Positions 38,601-47,600 of a stretch of DNA of 64,000 bases are shown piece after piece (positions within the stretch are counted from its first letter, which is position 1; each line of letters begins with the position of its first letter). A program made the position numbers and the translations under genes. The DNA is taken from assembly GCF_905163445.1 (NCBI RefSeq), contig NC_053184.1, forward strand, positions 18,414,001-18,478,000, in the 5' to 3' direction. Below the pieces are notes generated by a model. It ran no database searches. It was not told the DNA's origin and saw only the letters and a program-made list of their open reading frames with translations. The stretch comes from Pararge aegeria. Its lineage: Eukaryota; Arthropoda; Insecta; Lepidoptera; Nymphalidae.

Positions 38601-41600
38601 CATACAACTTTTGTACACCCACAATTTGAATCCTCTATGAAAGATTAACAGTTTGCATTAAAGCAGCCAGTCCTAGTAACCTAATATCATCAATTACTTT
38701 CTTGACTTCTCTGGTAATAGTTTGTTGGAAATATATTTTACAGCGTTTAAAATATCCGGCAGTGTGCTGTAAAAACTTGAACCGCACTTTTTTTTAAAAA
38801 AAGCAATATACTTGTAAACATCAAAGAAAAATATCGGGGGTTCGAATAAGCTAATAACTTTTTTTTTAACACCGCTTGGTGATTTGTTTTGGAAAAGCAC
38901 GGGAATGAAAATATCCTTTTTTTAATACAAACATAGGAGCTAAAATTATTATGAAATTCGGTACAACATTATACATCAGTTTCGATGATATTATGGTTGT
39001 TAGGACATAAGGTGTTTTGATGTAATGATCATAATTGCTTCGAATTGGTTGCAGTTTTGTATCATCCCAAAAAGATATTGCAAGATCACTCTCTGTAAAT
39101 AATTCGTAAATCTTTCAAGTGCATCGAATGTTATTATTACCGTCTAAGAAAGGAAGCTGTCTTACCAATGAATATATTTCCAGAGATCGCGGAGTTGACG
39201 CACAAGTTCTCCTCGGTGACTCTATACAGGAACCAGACGGTGCGGTATGCGGCACGCATGCATGCGATTATCGCTTGCCAGATGGAATTCCAACTCTATC
39301 CCATGGACATACAGTCATGTCCGATTTACATTGAGAGCTGTAAGTTGTACAAACTAACTTACTTTTTAAACCTTAAGCACAACTTCGCAAACACATAAAT
39401 GTAAATATTTATTAAGCATATTATTTTTATGTATTTTGTATATAATATAATATCTTCAAATTATATGTTGTATGTAGAATCTTTTTTTTTTTTTTTATAA
39501 ACTTAGACACTTTATTTTACCGAGACAGTACGCCGCAAAGTCACAGTTAGTATATTTTCATTCATCTTCTATTAGCTAAATCGAAAAATGCTAAATAGTT
39601 TAGTTCCGGACCCGGAAAAATATAATATGTAGAATCTTGTTAATATTTAGATATATAGAATGTAGTATATAATATTAATTTTTAAGATATATAGTATATG
39701 GTATTTTTATTTGACCTACACTACAATAAAATCATCTTACTCACATCCTGGGGTAGCTGGAGCTCTTATAGAGATATGTGTACTTTCCTTTGTACACTTC
39801 ATGTATCATATGTTTATAATAAATAAAACATACCATAAACGCCAAGATCACTACTCAGTCGTTTTAATTTTGTTTTTGTTGCTATGGAAGAGTGAGGGCT
39901 CCTGACACCGCTTGTTTAATGCTTACTAGTAGGTCTCCAAAACTTGTATCTTTGAACTTGAACACTGAACTACTAAGCTTTTATTTTTCATTGTCATTGT
40001 CATTTCAAGTAGGCTTACTTTTTAAGCACTTTTGAGACATCATGTCTGTATATTTGTAGTGACTCTACCGCCGGTTCGGAAGGCAGACTCTACCATGAAG
40101 AAGCCATCAAGAAACTTAGTGGTTGTCCTTTTTCCTTTCTTGTGAGAGATGAAACAGCAGCGGGATGCTTTCAATTGTAATTAATAGCTTGCCGTAATAG
40201 ATATGTTTTAAATTATTTAACACATTCTTTAAACTCAAGATTACCTTAGGAGTCTAATTAAACTTAACCTCACAAATGACTTCTGTATCCATTTCTAGCA
40301 TGTCGTTTGTCTCAGAGAAAAGATCAATATTTTGTCCTACAAATAGGTAACTACCTAATCGGTTTATTTCTCGGTATGATTTATGGAATTCTATAATTCA
40401 AACACATATAATATTATGTAAGAAATCACAGAGAAGGAGCATGTAAATTTAGCTTGCAAATGCGGTCTTAACCCGTAAGCAATGTATTGTATATTATATT
40501 CTAGACAGCTTTTTGCGAAAATTTGTAACGGGCTGGCGCGGCAATACAATTTGAGCCTTACATATTAATATTTGGAATAGATTAGAATAAAAAATATATC
40601 TTTATTCCAATAATAATACTTTAAAAAGATAAATAAAATCTAAAAAATCAACAGAGTTGACTTTGTCGAAGTTTTGTAATACTTAATACCCAATAATTCT
40701 TATGGAAGGTTATAAGTTAACAACATGACGCTACGACCCTGGGAGTTTAGCTTTTAGGGCTCCATAGCGTTGGAAGATATCTGCTTTAAAATTCGCTAGA
40801 TTCTACCCGAACTAACATACTCGTACATGCATTGCAAGTTAAATAAAAGGATGTAAAAAAGTCAGATGGATAGCTAAATGAAAATAAAATAAAGTGGGCG
40901 GGCGATATGACTCAGTGGGTGGTGGCGTGTATAATGCGAAGAAATCATTTCCTTATATTTATCATGATTTTCGTTCTTCCAGTTTCCTATAGCAACCAAA
41001 AAGTAAGATTCCAATGGAGCGAAGCTGGGGTAACAATAAACCCTGAACTAAAGTTATTGCAATATCACATTGGGGAGCCTTTGCGGTTAGAGGAAACGAA
41101 TGGCTATATGATTGATAAGGACGGTAAGTTTTGTTATATTTTAATAAACCAATATAAACTAGGTCTTTTATATTAATCATTTTTTATTAGTTCATTATTT
41201 AGGATTTATTAACTTGACGTTCATTTACTATTCAAAATAATCTAAATAGTCTTCTTCTTAGTCGTAACACTCTTGCCAGAGTGGTCGTGGTCATCACGGT
41301 GGGACATTGTTTGTGGTAGTTGTTACTCGCCTCACGATCATTCGCCATTTCTCCCGGTTTGCAGATAGTCTGGTACACTCATGCAAGGGACCTCCCACTG
41401 AAGATTTGATTTGATCGGTCCATCGCATGGGTGACCTACCGCGTGCTCTAGTGCCTTCTACCTTGCCCTAAATAGTCTACCCGTTATAATAAACAGGGTT
41501 AAATAAAAAAACAACACTACAAAACTAACAACTACAATGTTCTACGACTTTTTTGTAACTAAATGTTTTGCGAAATATTAAACATTTTACATAGGTAATC

Positions 41601-44600
41601 TACTTCTTATCCCTCTGTGCGCGCGAACCACGACTCCATCGATTTATGAAAAGTCGTAGAAGTTGTTATTTTTAAGAACTACAAGGCCGTCACCTTTCTG
41701 GTTTTTTTTATTTAAGCCTGTATAATAGGAAATATTAAATTGACATTTGGGAATACCAGCAGCTTTGCCCGCGTAGAATTTCTGATACTTCTCGAGATTA
41801 AGAAATGTTATCGCGATGCCTACGACATATGCTCGTATCTAGAATGTAAACTGCATGCAAAGCTTAAGCAAGTAAAAGCCAGAATACCAATAATCCTGAA
41901 TAAAACTTAAAACATTAAAATCTTATCTCATACGAAGTTTTATCTCCCATTTCACCCTTTTGGGGTAAACAAGTGTTTCACCACAGATTGTAAATCTGTG
42001 GTGAAACACTTGTTTCTTAAATTTTTACCACATGCCCAAATACCAAGTTTAATGAATAAACCATGAGCAATTACAAATTTTGCTATAAAATTTATGTTCC
42101 TATTTAGTGTTATGGTAAGAATTAAAATAAAATCTATCTAAGTAAAACTCTGTGGCAACATAGAGTTTAACTAAGATAGGTTTTATATGGCTGCAAATTA
42201 TTTATCTGTCGGGACAAAGCCGTTGTTTTTATTTAGTTATAGATTAATAACAATCCTACACTGGTATAATTTAATTGTAAACTTATCTTTCATGTCAGAT
42301 ATATTCAACTGTTGAGACTTAACGGGGCCGCATTACTTTTCTGTATTAATAAAGAATGAAAATAATAGTAATAAAACTAACATATTGCTTTGTACATTTG
42401 CATCTAGGGTCTAGGACCCTAACTTTACTTTCACGCTGCATTAATTTATTCCAAGAAAGCCTTCAATAAATTTTTATTCATTACCTTATAATAATTAAGT
42501 TAGTACTAAAAGGTATTTCTATTATAGAACGCAATGACAAATATTTAACTGAATAAGATTGAATTTTAGAGCGACAACCGATACCTTTTAATAATTAATA
42601 TCACCTTCCAACGATTTTAATGTCAACGAAACGTTGGTATATTCGGTAAGGTACTTTAATTGTGGTTAAGAGAAAATTCTGTACCATGATGCCCTGGCGC
42701 AACGGTGACCGCTGTGAATTTAAGTAGGAGGTCCCGGGTTCGATTCCTGGCAGAGGCAATTAGGAAATTTATAATTTCTGAATTTTCTCTGGTTTGGTCT
42801 GGTTGGAGGCTCTGGCCGTGGCTCGTTACCGCCCTACCGACAAAGAATTGTCGCTAAGCGATTTAGTGTTCCGATGCGATGTCGCGTAGACACCGATTAG
42901 GAGTTTAACTACCATACTCTTTAACAGGTTAGCCCGCTGCCATCTTAGACTGCATCATAACTTATCACCAGGTGAGATTGCAGTCAAGGGCTAACTTGTA
43001 GTGAAATAAAAAAAATATTAATTTTTGAATTAGAGTATCTGAAAAGAAAATCAGTAGTTGTTCATTTCTAAAATTAATATATTATTAGAGATATTTCCCC
43101 GTTGGCAAACTTTTATTTTACAAAATACTAGCTGTTGCCCGCAAATTTGTCTGCGCTTGTTATGGGTTTTTAAAAATATTCATCATCATCACATCAACCC
43201 AATACCGGCCCACGATAAAGCACGGGTCTCGTCCTTCATTGAGAAGTAGTTAAGGCCGTAGTCCACCATGCTGGTCGATTGCGGATTGGTGGACTCCACA
43301 CACCTTTGAGAACATTATGTAGAACTCTCAGGCATGCAGGTTAATTTAATTGCTTAGCTCTGCTCGAATTTGGTCTCCACGAAAGGATTGCCGAAGCCAT
43401 ATCCACTAGGCTATCACCGCTTTTTTTTAAATATATAGAACTTTATTTCCAGGTAACTTTTCAAGGCTGGTGGTCTACTTTAGATTTGAGCGTCAAATCG
43501 GTCACCACCTGATACAGACCTTCGCGCCATCCTCTTTAGTAGTTATGCTCTCCTGGTTCAGCTTTTGGCTAGACTTGGACGCAATCCCGGGAAGAGTCAC
43601 GCTCCTGGTCACATGTATGTTGACTCTGGTCACTATGTTCACCGGGCTGAGAGCTGATATACCACCAGTTGCTTATGTAAAGGTAATACATATTTTTTAT
43701 ATGCTTCTATAACTTGAGTTAAATGAGTGTAGATATACCTCTTGACCTAATCTAGACTGCTTCGTCCGTCTAGTGGTTAGAGTGTTTAACTATAAATCAC
43801 GAGGACCTAGATTCAAATCCCGGGTTATTATCCAAAAATCGTTAGGCATTGTATTTGATACCGAAGGTAATATAAGTTCTGCATTTACCTAAGTTTATTA
43901 ATTAAAACACGTTTAACAAATCGTGGTTACTACACGATTGATGAATTCCTTAACGACAAGGCTGCTTGGAAGCGGGCCACTCCGCTCTCATCTCTCACAA
44001 AACAGAAAAATTATAAAGATTGTTAAACTTTAAAATGATGTTGTAAAAGAGCAATCTGCTGAGTTTCTTGCCGGCTCTTCTCAGTGGAATCTGCCTTCCA
44101 AACCGGTAGTAGAGTCACTACAAACAGACTGACTTGACGTTTCAAAAGTGCCTATTAATTAGGCCTACTTGAAATAAATGAGTTTTGAATTTTGAATTTT
44201 TGAATTAATTCTGTTAAAGAATATTCAGTCAGACGGCGCAGGGTGTAACGGTGAGACTCTTAAGAGTTTGTTGAACACCTTTTAAATTGAACATATAAAA
44301 ATTTAAGAAGTTATACTTATTTTGGCTCGTTAGGGAAAAAATATGAGAGTTGATATTTACGATGCGCGCACACACCGTCACGAAAAACCGACACGCTGAA
44401 GTTAGCTAATGTCAACAATTTTTTTTCAATAAAAGGTTTGACACTGTAAACTTTGAATTGTCAAAGTTTGGATGCTCATTCCGGTGATTTAATTGATTCA
44501 ATTGTACAAACAAAAATCTGAAATTTTAATGATGAAACTTGGTTTTCCAATATTGAGATAACTAGTAACTATAATAAATCTTTCAATGTATTAAATACCT

Positions 44601-47600
44601 TTTTCTATTGTTAGAGTAGTTTTTTCTACAAACGCAGTGTAAGGCGAAAGATAAAAATTTTAAAAAGATTTTTATCCTGTTACGCCAAAGAAGTATAGCT
44701 TCTATCGCGTGTACATAAGTACACACACGTTGTTTTGTATTGTTCGATTAAATAAATAAAAAATATGTATGTTTATATATTTTTGAAACCTGTAGTATGT
44801 CTCTATGAACTTCGATTCGATTTTAGAACTCAAATCCGTGATTTCAAATACTGAGCCACACCAATTGAAATTATAGGATGGAATATTAAGTGTGTAAACA
44901 ATTCAACTGTGCTAGCAACTCATCTTGTATCAAAATTGTATCCACTTAAGTTTTCAGATCGAAAACTATTTGTATTGTTAATCGTTCCATTTCTCAGGCT
45001 TTAGACCTCTGGATGGCTGGTTGCATGATGTTCGTATTCGCGGCACTCGCAGAATTCGTAGTGGTCAAAGTCCTAGACAAGCAGTACCAGATGAATAAAT
45101 CTAAAACTCAGGAGTCGATACCAAGAATCATTCCAGTGGTAAGAATTGATAAAACTATTTGACATATATATCATTGGTTTCCTACTTACGTCATTAACCT
45201 GGGTGTCTTTATAGTCTTCTAACTACGTTTACTTATTCGATAGCGTGAGAGTTGCCTAGAATTAGTATGGAATCGAAGGAGTGCCATCTAGTAACAAAAC
45301 TGATTCCTAGTGAACGTCTGTCATACAGAGAGCCAACAAAACCGTCAATACAATGTTGTGATACTGTTTAAACGGTAGCGGCATTTACCACGAGATCAAA
45401 GGTGTCAAACTGACACAGTTTTTATTATTTTCTTTAGTTGTAAAAATTACCTGCTGGTCTAAAGGCCTCACCCAATTTGATGGTTTGCCCATAGTCATTG
45501 AGCTGGGCAGTCGGGTCAGTGATCACAGTAAATGGTAGTAGTAGCACAGAGGAAGCTGCATTCTGATCTGCCGTCACCACACGGCCTATCTTTTCACTAT
45601 ACTGTGCTAGGAAATTGACATTAAAATCGTTTAATCATTTTCACAAATGTGCATTTGTGGAATCCGGGATAGGAAAAATTTTATGTCACTTTTCGGCCCA
45701 TCGGCCAAGTTTAAGAATAGGGGTAGTATACCCCTATTCTTAAACTCATCTACATTGAGCTTAAGCAAGCCAATTGAAACACCCACCAGAAACCATCAAA
45801 TTATTTTCTACACTAATAATAATAGTTGGTAAGGATTCCAATGTATTCAGTTCTGTTGAACGAAAATACTCGTAGTTCAATCACCTTATTTTTTGTAAGT
45901 AATTGGAATTATCTAATTTTTTTTTAATTGTCATACAATGGAAACATTTTTTTTGAGTACTTACTTTTTAATGTAGTGTTGAAAAAAATAAAAACATATA
46001 CAACGAAAATCTCTATTTATTCTTTATTTATTTTAATATATAGTAGAGTTACACTTAACATCTTTTTAGTGTTTAGTATACCTACATTGAAAATAAACTA
46101 TATAAAACATCTAAGAAATAACGGACTAAATTTTGTAGTGATTTCAAATACGTTTTAAAACTCGCACCGCTGAGCATGTAGTAGAATATAAGTCGTTGGC
46201 TGTCGCGTCGATTTTCTTAAAGTACTGCAAAAGTGCTTATTTCGCAAGTAGTCTAGTCGACAAGTTAAAAATGGTACAAAATAGAGATACTGCTCTTAAA
46301 AATATGTGCGATAGCTCATTGGATCCGTAACTGCGCCTAGAAAAATGTGCACATTAAAAATTGAAAAAGTTATAAACAATTGAAGATGAAAAAAATAGCA
46401 TTTAATTTTTTGCCAATATTTCATAAACTATTAATATTTATGAAATTTCAAAAAAATCTAAAAGAGGAGGAAATTTCCAATAAAAAAATATCGACTCCCG
46501 GAACTCTATCTCCATTACATATAATTTTAATTTAACGCTGAAAATAGGTCTGCGCGCGACATTTTGAGATTGCACGCGCGGCGTCAAAAGCGTGTAGTGT
46601 AATTAATTAATTTATTTAAAGTATTGAATATATGTTTTTAAATCTTATGGTGTGTTCTGAACACTATTCATAATTTATTATAGATGGAAATTTTACTGAA
46701 AGTAAATTTTTCAATAAGTTAAACAAATTGTTACCTAACAACATTTTCTCGAACTTCCGTCTTAACTGTAAGTGAAAAAAAATATTTAAATAATAGTTGT
46801 AAAAAACTTTAGCTTCGTAGAGTCTTTCTTACATACATACTTAACAAGATCGTTTTCCACGTACCATCTGCTTGTTCCTTCAACTGTTAATATTAAATAA
46901 AACTGTGCTACCTCTACCTGTGTTCGTTGTAAGAATCGCGAAGTTATCTATCTATACTTCTAACCAGCGCTTTCTAGATTTTTCCTTTTACAGCGCCTTA
47001 ACGGTGAAAAGGGCTCATGTGGTACGGTAGCTGCATGGGAAGGCAGTGGGGTGCGGTGCCGAAAGGTGGATCTAACTTCGCCCACGTCTCCTCCCGCTAC
47101 GACCCCAGTGGTCCACCCGGCCCCGGGTGCCCCCACGGCACACATGGTCGGTGTCGAGAGGCGACAAAGCATATTACAGGTAATTAAAAGCCAAAATTAG
47201 GTGTTTTTATTATGAGTGTCTCGTCTAAGTCTATTATTTACCATTTTCCCTTGAAAGGAGGATTTTCGAACAGGAAAATTTTATTTAGTGATTTAATTCG
47301 AAGTAGTGGTCTATTTCAAAGCGTTTGAACTTCACGCTTTACGTAACAAGATAATAGTTTTTAATTTTTTTTATTTTGGCTGCCGATTGGCGCAGTGTTC
47401 AGCGACACTGCTTTTTGGGTCCAAGGCCATGGGTTCGATTCCCACAACTGGGCAATGTTTATTTATATATTATGTATAGAAGTGCGCACAAACGATCATT
47501 TGACGAGAAATATTTTTCTGTTATATTTGTGAATCTTTATTTTGGTTTTGTATTGTAGTCATGCAGAGTTTATATTGTGGTTAAGTCTACTTAAATAAAA

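Noticed and set aside
40907..40982. ATG-initiated extension with a hydrophobic stretch before channel exon 6
   Set aside because: It looks like a signal peptide by chance, but it lies in the intron upstream of a good acceptor at 40982, and exon 6 joins exon 5 in phase.
46960..47172. Open frame on the minus strand at channel exon 9
   Set aside because: Shadow of the GC-rich coding exon on the plus strand.
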